Of a stretch of DNA of 64,000 nt, positions 9,297 through 17,711 are shown one piece after another (position 1 is the stretch's first letter; each line of letters starts with the position of its first letter). The translations under genes and the position numbers were made by a program. Where the stretch lies: the NCBI RefSeq assembly GCF_041740695.1, contig NZ_JBGSLK010000107.1, forward strand, positions 1-64,000, given 5' to 3'. Below the pieces are notes generated by a model that saw nothing but the letters and a program-made list of their open reading frames with translations, was not told the origin of the DNA and did no database searches. This DNA comes from Haliscomenobacter sp041740695. GTDB lineage: Bacteria > Bacteroidota > Bacteroidia > Chitinophagales > Saprospiraceae.

Positions 9297-10382
9297 ATGA
9301 AACCGCAATTGTTCCTTTCCTATTTCTGCACCGCACTGTTCAGCTTGATGTTGCTGCCTTTGGTAGCAGCAAACTTGGTACAAAACCCCAATTTTGAAGT
9401 AGTGGGTGCCAATGGTATCTTGGTTAATTTACCCGGCGCACCTGCACCCTTTGAATCCCCCGCTAAATCCTGGTTTTTGCACACCAGCAACAACAACGCA
9501 CCTTTGAGTTCCCGCATGCTGCCTTCAGATGGCCCCAATGCGCCCCGGATGATCGAAATCCGTTGTGGTGGCAACGAAAGTGGGGTGTTCCAAAAATTCA
9601 ATCCCAATGGCCACAAAAAAGTAATCGTTACAGCTTATGTCAAAGTGGTCACGGGCCAGGTACAATTGGGCGTGGGCGTAGATGGCTTTACAAGTCAGGC
9701 TGTTTCGGTGGGTCCAACCAATAAGTGGGAAAAACTCAGCTTCGTCACCGACGGTACCAAACTCAACAACTGGGTATGGGTGTACAACCAAAACCCGAAT
9801 GGCGGCTTGTTTTTTGTCGACTTTGTAGAGGTTGAACCTACCTGTACGCCGGATATTTTCACCCTGAACAACAGTTTTTCGGAGGTAGGCCCAATCGGTC
9901 TCGGAATGAACCACGTAGGTCCAATGCCTGCTGGTGGCGTTCCTTCCGCTGCCAAAGAATGGCGGGCACACAACAACAATGCAGGTGCCTTTGTATATAC
10001 TGGCCTGATCGGCTCAAATGGTCCCGATGGTGGCCGGATGATGCTGGTACGTACGCTCGGCAATGAAGGTGGTGTATTCCAGGTATTCAACCCCAATGGT
10101 GTGAAAAAAGTAATGGTTACGGCCTGGGTATACGTGATGAAAGGCAAGGTGCAATTGGGCCTGGGTAAGGATGGTTTTACCAGCCAGGCCGTGATGAGCA
10201 CCAAGGTTAACCAGTGGGAAAAACTGACCATTGTATCCGACGGCGCTACGCTCAACAACTGGGTGTGGGTATACAACCAGGATCCGAATGGTGGCGATTT
10301 TTACATCGATTTTACGGAGGTGAAGTCGATTTGTCCGCTGGTGTTGATCCCAAGTTTGGCGCTAAGGGTTAATGGTAACTAA
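9297..10382 (+). CDS. Secreted protein with two tandem carbohydrate-binding-like repeats
   Basis: 361 aa, start at ATG 9297 (MKPQLFLSYFCTALFSLMLL..AA signal peptide); an upstream in-frame ATG at 9252 would put 15 polar residues ahead of the signal. The mature part is two copies of one beta-sandwich-like unit of about 150 residues: each has a NEGGVFQ/NESGVFQ turn, an FNPNG.KKV strand, a GxDGFTSQAV segment and a LNNWVWVYNQ.PNGG strand, and the two copies are very similar. The pattern resembles CBM4/CBM6-type or choice-of-anchor sandwich domains. No T9SS tail is visible. Function unknown; binding to polysaccharide or the cell surface is inference. Confidence 0.8.
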   Translation: MKPQLFLSYFCTALFSLMLLPLVAANLVQNPNFEVVGANGILVNLPGAPAPFESPAKSWFLHTSNNNAPLSSRMLPSDGPNAPRMIEIRCGGNESGVFQKFNPNGHKKVIVTAYVKVVTGQVQLGVGVDGFTSQAVSVGPTNKWEKLSFVTDGTKLNNWVWVYNQNPNGGLFFVDFVEVEPTCTPDIFTLNNSFSEVGPIGLGMNHVGPMPAGGVPSAAKEWRAHNNNAGAFVYTGLIGSNGPDGGRMMLVRTLGNEGGVFQVFNPNGVKKVMVTAWVYVMKGKVQLGLGKDGFTSQAVMSTKVNQWEKLTIVSDGATLNNWVWVYNQDPNGGDFYIDFTEVKSICPLVLIPSLALRVNGN

Positions 10383-10411
10383 TCGCGAGATAACCAAAGT
10401 GGCATATTTTT

Positions 10412-10509
10412 TCACAAAGAATGCACAAAGGAACACAGAGGACACAAAGTTAGACGTTGACAACGCTTCGCTTTGTGTCCTCTGTGTCTCTTGTTTTTTT
10501 TCTTTGTGA
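10412..10509. repeat. Hairpin built of ACACAAAG-type words
   Basis: Core arms CACAGAGGACACAAAG (10434-10449) and CTTTGTGTCCTCTGTG (10471-10486) are perfect 16-bp complements; outer arms TCACAAAGAA (10412-10421) and TTCTTTGTGA (10500-10509) also pair. It lies between two same-strand genes and could terminate transcription of the first, since the right arm includes T8. The unit words resemble those of the hairpin at 58606. Confidence 0.85.
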
Positions 10510-10625
10510 TAAAAAAATGTCGCTCATGTAAAACGCTAACCTAACCACTCTCTGACACTTAAATTTCCCCTCAGTGTAACATCTTTCCCATTTTTTTCGT
10601 AAAATGCCCCTCGTAAAGCCCAATT

Positions 10626-12479
10626 ATGCGCGAGACCCAATTTATTCAGCAGAATAAGGAAAAATGGGGCGAGTTTGAACACATCCTGGAGGATGAATAC
10701 AAAGACCCCGACAAGCTCAATGACCTGTTTGTACAGATTACGGATGACCTATCCTACTCACGTACTTTTTATCCCAACCGTTCGGTGCGGGTATACCTCA
10801 ATGGCCTGGCCCAGCGGATTTTCCACGACGTACACAAAAGTCCTACCTCGCCTTGGCGCGCTTTTAAACATTTTTGGACCGAAGAATTGCCGCAGTTGTA
10901 TTACGAAGCACGGCGCGACATGCTGATTGCCTTTTTGGTGTTCTTGTTGGCGTTTGGCATTGGGGTACTTTCTTGTGCGATGGACCCAGATTTTCCCGAA
11001 ATCATTTTGGGAAAAGGTTACATCGACATGACCGAAACCAACATCAAAAGTGGCGACCCCATGGCGGTGTACAAGCAAAAAGGCATGTTCAACATGTCTT
11101 TGGGCATCACCCTCAACAACCTGATGGTGGCACTTTTGACCTTTTTGACGGGGGTATTTATTGGGGTAGGGTCTTTGATTGTGCTGGTTTTTAACGGCAT
11201 TATGGTGGGCGTTTTTCAATACTTTTTCATCGAACGGGGTTTGTTTTGGGAATCTTTTTTGACCATCTGGATTCACGGCACCATCGAAATATCCTGCATC
11301 ATTGTGGCAGGTGCGGCGGGCATAACTATGGGTCGTGGCCTGGCTTTCCCGGATACGTATGCCCGCGATCGCTCCTTCCAACTCTCGGCCCGGCGGGGCA
11401 TGAAAATGATGATTGGCATCGCCCCCCTGATCATTTTGGCGGGTATTATTGAAGGCTATCTGACCCGCAATACTGATGCTCCCCAGTTGGTTCGGGGCAT
11501 CTTTATCCTGATTTCCCTGTTTTTTGTATTGAGTTATTTTTTGTGGTATCCGGCATTAAAAGCACGAATCGGTTTTGCCCCACCACTACACAATGCCGAC
11601 CTCACGCCCGACCTCAATCTAAAAATCAATTACCACAGCATCAAACGCAATGGTGAAATTTTTACCGAGGCGTTTTTATTCATGCGGAATCACCTTCGTT
11701 CGGTGTTTTTGTTGGTATTCGGCAGCACCGTTTTGTATTGCCTGCTGGTGTTTTCGATCAGCCCGGCGATCAACGACGAGGTTTTTTATTTGCCGACTGA
11801 TTGGTTCGCTTTTTTGGACAATTTTGACGACATTATTTTTAATGATCGCTTGCCGGCCCTGCCCTACTTTATGGGCGTTTGTGTGCTCTTGCTGACCACT
11901 GGTATCAATCGCCTGATGATTCGGGATAGCGATGCTACCTGGCCGAGTTGGCAAAAGTTGGGCATCGATTTATTGGCGGCAGTGCCCGGAACAGCGGTTT
12001 TGCTGCTCCTTTTTTACGCACCTGGTGGCGTTACCTGGCTCGCAAGTAGTTTGGTTTTTCCACTTGCGCTACTCTGGATATTTGTCACTCAACGCGAAGC
12101 GGGTGGCAATCCCTTCAAAGGCATCCAGCGGACTTTTGCCCTGAGTATGCCCCAATTCGGCAAAATGTGGGGCTTGTCGCTCATCATGATGTGCACGGGG
12201 GTATTTTTCATGGGTTTGATGCATACCGGTGTAGTGGGCTTTTTCCTGGATGTAGTCAATTGGATCGTCAATTTACCTGCTAAACAAATGGATAAATTTG
12301 GCATCATCTTTTTAATGGGCTTGCAAATTTTTATGACCTTTTTTGTCTTTGCGATGCTCATCATTGGGTTTGGGCTTTTGTATTATACCTTCTCCAGCAT
12401 TCAAGATGCGGGAGATTTGTGGGATAAAATTGGGAAAATCGGGCAGCAGCGGCGGATTCGGGGGCTGGAGCGGGAGTAG
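10626..12479 (+). CDS. SpoIIM-like (DUF95) integral membrane protein with extra C-terminal membrane half
   Basis: 617 aa. The N-terminal 330 residues match the Bacteroidota stage II sporulation protein M family: an acidic helical N-terminus (FIQQNKEKWGEFEHILE), an arginine-rich YLNGLAQRIF segment, then membrane helices around 95-115, 155-200, 205-240 and 260-300 with the conserved FIERGLFWESFLTIWIHG region. The remaining 290 residues contain at least five more hydrophobic segments and a FKGIQRTFALSMPQFGK linker, resembling a second membrane domain fused to the first; family members are usually about half this length. Despite the name this has nothing to do with sporulation here. The usual MoxR/RDD neighbours are not in the window. 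Function unknown. Confidence 0.8.
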   Translation: MRETQFIQQNKEKWGEFEHILEDEYKDPDKLNDLFVQITDDLSYSRTFYPNRSVRVYLNGLAQRIFHDVHKSPTSPWRAFKHFWTEELPQLYYEARRDMLIAFLVFLLAFGIGVLSCAMDPDFPEIILGKGYIDMTETNIKSGDPMAVYKQKGMFNMSLGITLNNLMVALLTFLTGVFIGVGSLIVLVFNGIMVGVFQYFFIERGLFWESFLTIWIHGTIEISCIIVAGAAGITMGRGLAFPDTYARDRSFQLSARRGMKMMIGIAPLIILAGIIEGYLTRNTDAPQLVRGIFILISLFFVLSYFLWYPALKARIGFAPPLHNADLTPDLNLKINYHSIKRNGEIFTEAFLFMRNHLRSVFLLVFGSTVLYCLLVFSISPAINDEVFYLPTDWFAFLDNFDDIIFNDRLPALPYFMGVCVLLLTTGINRLMIRDSDATWPSWQKLGIDLLAAVPGTAVLLLLFYAPGGVTWLASSLVFPLALLWIFVTQREAGGNPFKGIQRTFALSMPQFGKMWGLSLIMMCTGVFFMGLMHTGVVGFFLDVVNWIVNLPAKQMDKFGIIFLMGLQIFMTFFVFAMLIIGFGLLYYTFSSIQDAGDLWDKIGKIGQQRRIRGLERE

Positions 12480-12494
12480 GTTTTAGACAAGCTC

Positions 12495-13670
12495 TTAAGC
12501 CAGACTCTCCAAAATCACCCCACAAGCCCATCTGATCTCCTCCTCAGAAATAATCAGTGGCGGCGCAATCCGCACTGATTCCGTATTGAACAAAAACCAG
12601 TCACTGATCAGCCCGCGCTCCAGACAGTGGCGAATGGTGTGCATCACCGCATCAAAGGAACCCAAATCTAGCGCCATCAGCAGGCCCGCACTGCGCAGTT
12701 CCAGGATTTTGGGGTGTTGGAGCAATTCATGAAAAAGCGCTTCTTTGGCTTTTACTTCTGCTATATAAGGTGTATCCAACAAAGTTTGCAAATTGGCCAA
12801 TGCCGCCGCGCAGCACACGGGGTGCCCGCCAAAGGTGGTGATGTGCCCCAAAATTGGGTCATGCGACAACACTTGCATCAATTCCCGCGAAGCTACAAAA
12901 GCGCCAATCGGCATCCCGCCGCCCATAGCTTTGGCCAGCAAGAGTATATCCGGTACAATGTCATATTGTTCAAAAGCAAAGAGGCTACCCGTACGCCCAA
13001 AACCCACCTGAATTTCATCCAAAATCAGCAGTGCACCAACTTCAGTGCAACGTGCCCGGAGTTTTTGTAAGTAGTTTCGGGTTGGTTTGCGCACCCCCCA
13101 TTCCGCTTGTACCGTTTCAACAATCACCGCAGCCGTTTTTTCCGTGATTTTTTCCAAACAACGCTCACAGTTGAACTCGATGTGGTGGATGCCGGGCAGC
13201 AGCGGGTGATAGGCTTGGGTAAAATCTGTGGGCCACATCAGGCTGGCAGCCCCTTGGGTGCTGCCGTGGTAGGCACGTTTGCAGGCCACAATTTCGGCGC
13301 GGCCAGTGGAGCGTTTGGCCAGTTTCATGGCGCCCTCAGTGGCTTCGGTTCCAGAGTTGACAAAATAGACCGACTCCAATGGGTCGGGGAGTTGATCGGA
13401 CAGGAGTTTGGCGAGTTGCACCTGGGGGTCGAGCACGTATTCCCCGTATACGAGGGTGTGCAGGTAGCGATCCAATTGGTGCTGTATGGCCGCAATTACG
13501 CGGGGGTGACGATGCCCTAAATTGCTGACGCTGATGCCCGCGATCAGGTCCAGGTAGGCTTTGCCTTGGGTGTCGTAGAGGTACATGCCTTCGGCGCGGT
13601 CGATCTCCAGCATGAGTGGGCTCGGGCTGGTGGGGGCGAGGTGTTGTAGGAAAAGTTGTCTGGTATGCAT
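12495..13670 (-). CDS. Class III PLP-dependent aminotransferase (acetylornithine/ornithine type)
   Basis: 391 aa fold-type I enzyme of the acetylornithine/ornithine/GABA aminotransferase family. Visible: the N-terminal YLDLIAGISVSNLGH region, the phosphate-binding NSGTEATEGAMKLA loop (105-118), the DE pair of the LLILDEIQVGFGRTG motif (D218) and the Schiff-base lysine in LLAKAMGGG (K247). It transfers an amino group between an omega-amino compound and 2-oxoglutarate in the cytosol. No arginine-biosynthesis genes flank it, so the exact substrate is uncertain and I give no symbol. It converges on the SpoIIM-like gene with a 15-bp gap. Confidence 0.9.
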   Translation of the reverse strand: MHTRQLFLQHLAPTSPSPLMLEIDRAEGMYLYDTQGKAYLDLIAGISVSNLGHRHPRVIAAIQHQLDRYLHTLVYGEYVLDPQVQLAKLLSDQLPDPLESVYFVNSGTEATEGAMKLAKRSTGRAEIVACKRAYHGSTQGAASLMWPTDFTQAYHPLLPGIHHIEFNCERCLEKITEKTAAVIVETVQAEWGVRKPTRNYLQKLRARCTEVGALLILDEIQVGFGRTGSLFAFEQYDIVPDILLLAKAMGGGMPIGAFVASRELMQVLSHDPILGHITTFGGHPVCCAAALANLQTLLDTPYIAEVKAKEALFHELLQHPKILELRSAGLLMALDLGSFDAVMHTIRHCLERGLISDWFLFNTESVRIAPPLIISEEEIRWACGVILESLA

Positions 13671-13941
13671 GGTGATGATGGTTTGGGGTTAGGTCTTGAA
13701 CATGACAAAATTGGTGAAAAACTTACTTGCAGCAATCCCGACTAGCAATTATTTTGTCGAAGCAAAAAAACAGGATTTGGAGGGAATTTTAAAGGGTAAA
13801 ATTCGGTTCTGAATTTTTGTCATTTGTCACTAAAAATTTAAAGCTCGAAAATGCTTTGCGAAAACAAAATTTTTTCTGTATCATTGAACGCGAACTCAAA
13901 AAGGAAAGATTTGTGTATGCGTTTGATAAGATGTTAGTCCC

Positions 13942-14646
13942 ATGAAACAGTTGTTATTGCTAATCAGCATTCTAATCTCAACCGCTCTTTTCTACTTTAA
14001 CGGACCAGCGTCTTGGTCCGACGACTATGCCGTTCGTGGCATTGACGTATCTCATTACCAGGAAAACATAGATTGGAACAAGGTAGCTAAACAACAAGTG
14101 GATTTTGTTTTCGTCAAAGCAACGGAAGGCAATACCCTCAACGATAAGCTGTTTTGTGACAACTGGGAAGCCATCAAGGCCGAAGGCATGCACCGTGGTG
14201 CTTACCATTTTTTCCGCGCCAACGTTTCACCCGAACAACAAGCACTTAATTTCATCCGCAATGTCAAAATGGAAGCGGGCGATTTACCTCCCGTGTTGGA
14301 TGTAGAAACGCTGGATGGTTCTGGCAAAATTCAATTGCTGGCGGGGGTGATTACCTGGTTGTACATGGTGGAGATTGCTTACGGCGTAAAACCCGTCGTT
14401 TATACCAATCAAAAATTCTACAATACTTATCTGGCCGGGCATTTTGACGATTATCCCCTTTGGATAGCTCGTTACAATGGCATTCGCCAACCCCGCCTCG
14501 CTGATGGCCGCAAATGGGAATTCTGGCAACGCCACGATACTGGTAAGCTGGACGGCATTGCTGGCGCAGTGGACCTGAACGTGTTTCAAGGCAGTAAAAA
14601 AGACCTCGAAGCAATGTGTATGCCTGAGATTTCCAGTCGGCCTTAA
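13942..14646 (+). CDS. GH25 lysozyme (glycoside hydrolase family 25)
   Basis: 234 aa muramidase of the Chalaropsis type, predicted to cut the N-acetylmuramic acid to N-acetylglucosamine bond in peptidoglycan. A single N-terminal hydrophobic segment (residues 2-20) is either a signal peptide or an anchor. The family's acidic residues are visible: D35 in RGIDVSHYQ, then D120 and E122 in PPVLDVETLDG; FVKATEG and AYHFFRA are standard strands. The C-terminus ends with a WEFWQRHDTGKLDGI strand as in family members. Single gene between divergent and convergent neighbours; a role in cell-wall turnover is likely. Confidence 0.9.
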   Translation: MKQLLLLISILISTALFYFNGPASWSDDYAVRGIDVSHYQENIDWNKVAKQQVDFVFVKATEGNTLNDKLFCDNWEAIKAEGMHRGAYHFFRANVSPEQQALNFIRNVKMEAGDLPPVLDVETLDGSGKIQLLAGVITWLYMVEIAYGVKPVVYTNQKFYNTYLAGHFDDYPLWIARYNGIRQPRLADGRKWEFWQRHDTGKLDGIAGAVDLNVFQGSKKDLEAMCMPEISSRP

Positions 14647-14687
14647 TAATTCAGCCAATTATCTCATTAGCCCATCAACAAATCACC

Positions 14688-14942
14688 TCATTCCAGGTGT
14701 AAATCCTCCAATTCACCAATTTCTTGCAGGTAAGAAAAAGTCCGTTTGGCTTCTTCTTCGTCTACTACGCTGATGGCTACGCCTACGTGTACCAAAACGT
14801 AGTCCCCCATTTGGGCGTCGGGCGTCATGGATAAATCCACCGTTTTAGAGATACCTCCAAAAGAGACCTTGGCCTGGCGGACATTTTCATGCAACACTGA
14901 AGGTATAATAGCCGTGATTTTTCCGGGAATTGCTAAGCACAT
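14688..14942 (-). CDS. hypC: HypC/HybG family hydrogenase maturation chaperone
   Basis: 84 aa. HypC carries the Fe(CN)2CO precursor with HypD and delivers it to the large subunit of [NiFe]-hydrogenase. The N-terminus MCLAIPGKI contains the essential Cys2, and the GDYVLVHVGVAISVVDEEEA block is typical. It is the last gene of the leftward hypA-hypB-hypC operon, 12 bp after hypB. HypD, HypE and HypF are not in this window and must be elsewhere for the enzyme to mature. Confidence 0.95.
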   Translation of the reverse strand: MCLAIPGKITAIIPSVLHENVRQAKVSFGGISKTVDLSMTPDAQMGDYVLVHVGVAISVVDEEEAKRTFSYLQEIGELEDLHLE

Positions 14943-14954
14943 CGTAACAGCATT

Positions 14955-15833
14955 TTAATGAATGACTGCATAAGTAGTCTTTTCTTGACCAACTGGGGCT
15001 GGGTTTAGTTTCACTCTGGGGCGAGCCAACAACCATTGATACCAGGATTCCATCCCGGTCCTTGCCGTTGCCGATACCTCAATAAATTCCAAATTGGGGT
15101 TGACGCGCCGGGCAAAATCTTTGGCGCGTTCCAGGTCAAATTTTACGTAGGGCAATAAATCAATCTTGTTGATCAGGCAGAGTTGGGCGGAATGGAACAT
15201 ATCCGGGTACTTGATCGGTTTGTCATCGCCCTCAGTGACGCTGATGATGACAACCCGGGCGGTTTCACCCAAATCGAACATCGCCGGGCAGACCAGATTG
15301 CCTACATTTTCAATCATCACCACTGCATCTTCAGCGGGGCGCAACTCGTGCAAAGCCCGGTATACCATATCGGCATCCAGGTGACAACCCTGTCCAGTGT
15401 TGATTTGTACCACTGGCGCGCCGGTGGCTGCGATGCGGTCGGCATCCTGAGTCGTTTGTTGGTCGCCCTCAATGACCGCGAAATTCATTTTTTCCCGCAG
15501 GTCGTGCAGGGTGCGCTCCAACAAAGCCGTTTTACCCGAACCTGGCGAACTGACCAGATTGAGCGCCAGAATGTTTTTGGCTTCAAAGTAACCTCGATTG
15601 CGTTGAGCCGAGTGGTTGTTTTTGGCCAAAATATCTTGTTCCAAATGGATGGTTTTTTTTTCTCCTGAACTTGTTGTGGGCACGGCGGCTGGAGCACTGT
15701 GTTGATGCGGGCCATACCATAAAAAATGCCAAAAACGCCCCCAGCCACTCAAGTGTTGGTGCTGGGCCTGCTCCCCTACCCGGGTGATGCTGACCCCATC
15801 TTCGTGTGAACTACAACCACAGGTGGTACACAT
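14955..15833 (-). CDS. hypB: Hydrogenase nickel incorporation GTPase HypB
   Basis: 292 aa GTPase that, with HypA, inserts nickel into the hydrogenase large subunit. The N-terminus MCTTCGCSSHED has the CxxCGC high-affinity nickel site; a modest histidine-containing linker follows (HQHL, GPHQH). The G domain has P-loop SSPGSGKT (95-102), the EGDQQTTQDADRI switch, a GNLVCPAMFDLGE motif and NKIDLLPY near 215. It starts 3 bp after hypA stops, so translation is probably coupled. Confidence 0.96.
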   Translation of the reverse strand: MCTTCGCSSHEDGVSITRVGEQAQHQHLSGWGRFWHFLWYGPHQHSAPAAVPTTSSGEKKTIHLEQDILAKNNHSAQRNRGYFEAKNILALNLVSSPGSGKTALLERTLHDLREKMNFAVIEGDQQTTQDADRIAATGAPVVQINTGQGCHLDADMVYRALHELRPAEDAVVMIENVGNLVCPAMFDLGETARVVIISVTEGDDKPIKYPDMFHSAQLCLINKIDLLPYVKFDLERAKDFARRVNPNLEFIEVSATARTGMESWYQWLLARPRVKLNPAPVGQEKTTYAVIH

Positions 15834-15836
15834 AAT

Positions 15837-16184
15837 TCAAACAGTTTCTAAAGTGATGGATTTTATTTTCAACTCCCTACCTTCTGTCACTTGTATGAAA
15901 TAACTGTTGCAAATGGGGCAAGGATCATACAAGGTCGTTACCGGAAAACTCAGCCCACAATCGCTGCACTCCGCTTTACCGGGAATGAGGGTAAATTTTT
16001 TCTCTGCCTGGGCTAAAATTGAGCGTTTGATGCCTTCACTCCAGGCAAATTCCAGGGCATCCAATTCAACACCAGACAAGGCACCGATTTCCAACTCAAT
16101 GGCATCGATGCGTTCGGCCTGGTTTTCGTGCGCAACTTGCGCGGCCGCATCCACTACACTCAGGACGATGGATAACTCGTGCAC
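15837..16184 (-). CDS. hypA: Hydrogenase/urease nickel chaperone HypA, GTG start
   Basis: 115 aa. HypA binds nickel at the N-terminal Met-His-Glu and a structural zinc through two CxxC pairs, seen here as CSDCG and CPICN. The family begins MHELSI; here the codon for that first residue is GTG at 16184 (GTG CAC GAG), so I start there. The frame stays open 22 codons upstream to an ATG at 16250, but that extension has no family similarity and its far end lies inside the repeat element at 16226. First gene of the hypABC operon, divergent from hyaA. Confidence 0.9.
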   Translation of the reverse strand: MHELSIVLSVVDAAAQVAHENQAERIDAIELEIGALSGVELDALEFAWSEGIKRSILAQAEKKFTLIPGKAECSDCGLSFPVTTLYDPCPICNSYFIQVTEGRELKIKSITLETV

Positions 16185-16576
16185 AGCTTTGTAAATCTGA
16201 TTTTTATAAAAAAAATTCCACAAAGTAGTGGGGCAAAAATAAGTGCTCATTTTTCCTAAGCCAGAGGATTAGATAAGACACTTAAAATGAAACGTTTACT
16301 TATCTAATCCTCTGGCAAAATGGTCACTTATTTTTTTATTGCCCCTATGCAATATTAACTGCGCATCGCAAAAAGCCGGATGACAAAAATCATTGACGGC
16401 AATGATCTGTATCACTTGAATCGCCAGTTCCTTTTGCAAATTTTGTAACATCCTATAAAATACAATCATTCTCTACTCATTCTCCCTAAAGCCTACCCGG
16501 CCACCATAATTTTCTAAAGCATCCTTTCTACCGAGGTTCGTGAAGAGCCAGCGGAAGATCGCAAAACGCAAGAAAA
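16185..16576. other. Divergent control region of the hyp and hya operons
   Basis: 392 bases between hypA and hyaA. The half next to hypA holds the hairpin element at 16226-16347. The half next to hyaA (16348-16576) must carry the hya promoter; I see TTTTGTAACATCCTATAAAAT near 16441-16461 but no clean TTG-N20-TAnnTTTG match on either strand. Confidence 0.6.
16226..16347 (+). repeat. 122-bp hairpin element, copy A
   Basis: Begins TAGTGGGGC and ends GCCCCTA. The arms include CCAGAGGATTAGATAAG and CTTATCTAATCCTCTGG around a loop of about 20 nt. Same family as 19428, 20283, 36293, 55269 and 62014. It sits in the promoter region between hypA and hyaA. Confidence 0.95.
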
Positions 16577-17701
16577 ATGGCCGTACAAACCGACCAAAAG
16601 CGCCCTACCTACTTCGAAGAAGTGATGCGCAAGGGCTATGAGCGCAGGGATTTTTTAAAATTCTGTGCCACGATGGCTGCCTACATGGGCCTGGAAACCT
16701 CAGGCGTAGCCCAGATTACGGACGCCTTGATGACCAAACCTCGCCTCCCGGTGATTTGGTTGCACTTTCAGGAATGTACCTGTTGTAGTGAGTCGTTCAT
16801 CCGCTCCTCCCACCCGATGGTGGCCGACATTTTACTAGATCAAATTTCACTGGATTATACCGAAACCTTGATGGCTGCTTCCGGCTTCCAGGCTGAAGCC
16901 GCCATGCAGGATACCATGAAAAAATACAAGGGTGAGTACATCCTTTGTGTGGAAGGCTCCATTCCTACTGCTGCCGATGGCGTTTATTGCTGCATCGGCG
17001 GCAAATCGGCCCTGCAAATTCTGGAAGAAACCGCAGCCAACGCCAAGGCCATCATTGCCTGGGGCAGTTGCGCGACCCACGGTTGTGTACAGGCGGCTAA
17101 GCCCAATCCTACCAAGGCTACCCCGGTACGCAAAATCATCAGCGGAAAACCAATCATCAATGTACCGGGCTGCCCGCCAATTGGGGAAGTGATGGCCGGG
17201 GTGATCGTCCACGTGGTCACTTTTGGTACCATTCCTGAATTGGATAGTTTGGGTCGCCCCAAAGCTTTCTACTCCAAACGGGTACACGACTCCTGCCAAC
17301 GCCGCCCTTACTACGACGCCGGGATGTTTGTGGAAAGCTTTGATGATGAAGCCGCCAAAAAAGGTTATTGCCTCTACAAAGTGGGCTGTAAAGGTCCTTC
17401 TACCTACAACGCTTGTGGGGTCATGAAATGGAACAACGGGGTCAGCAACCCGATCATTTCTGGCCACGGTTGTATTGGCTGTAGCGAAGAAAACTACTGG
17501 GACAATGGCCGCTTGTACGAACGGGCTTCGGTTTTCCCCGGTTTTGGCATCGAAAGCAATGCGGATACTGTTGGCAAAGTTGCTCTTGGGGCTACCGTTG
17601 CCGGTATCGCAGCCCACGCGATCATGACCAATGTGCGCAAAAAAGAACTCATTTCTGATTTGATTGGGGAAGGAAAGGAAACGGAGAGGGAAATAGAATA
17701 A
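16577..17701 (+). CDS. hyaA: [NiFe]-hydrogenase small subunit, oxygen-tolerant group 1d type
   Basis: 374 aa electron-transfer subunit with three iron-sulfur clusters. The Tat motif RRDFLKF (23-29) directs export of the folded dimer. Proximal-cluster cysteines are C67, C69, C70, C165, C170 and C199; C69 and C170 are the two extra cysteines that E. coli Hyd-1 has at 19 and 120, and all six sit at a constant offset of 50 from the mature E. coli numbering. This ECTCCSES pattern (instead of CTGCSES) marks oxygen-tolerant membrane-bound uptake hydrogenases. C240, C265, C271, C280, C299 and C302 suit the distal and medial clusters. A hydrophobic C-terminal segment (about 334-352) should anchor it beside the cytochrome b subunit. 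Confidence 0.96.
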   Translation: MAVQTDQKRPTYFEEVMRKGYERRDFLKFCATMAAYMGLETSGVAQITDALMTKPRLPVIWLHFQECTCCSESFIRSSHPMVADILLDQISLDYTETLMAASGFQAEAAMQDTMKKYKGEYILCVEGSIPTAADGVYCCIGGKSALQILEETAANAKAIIAWGSCATHGCVQAAKPNPTKATPVRKIISGKPIINVPGCPPIGEVMAGVIVHVVTFGTIPELDSLGRPKAFYSKRVHDSCQRRPYYDAGMFVESFDDEAAKKGYCLYKVGCKGPSTYNACGVMKWNNGVSNPIISGHGCIGCSEENYWDNGRLYERASVFPGFGIESNADTVGKVALGATVAGIAAHAIMTNVRKKELISDLIGEGKETEREIE

Positions 17702-17711
17702 AACCAAAAGC

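Noticed and set aside
9695..10276. Minus-strand ORF of 193 codons
   Set aside because: Shadow of the duplicated secreted protein gene; it repeats because the real gene does, and has no start or family sequence.
16348..16576. Sigma-54 promoter for hyaA
   Set aside because: The TTGC near 16435 has no GG at the required distance upstream.
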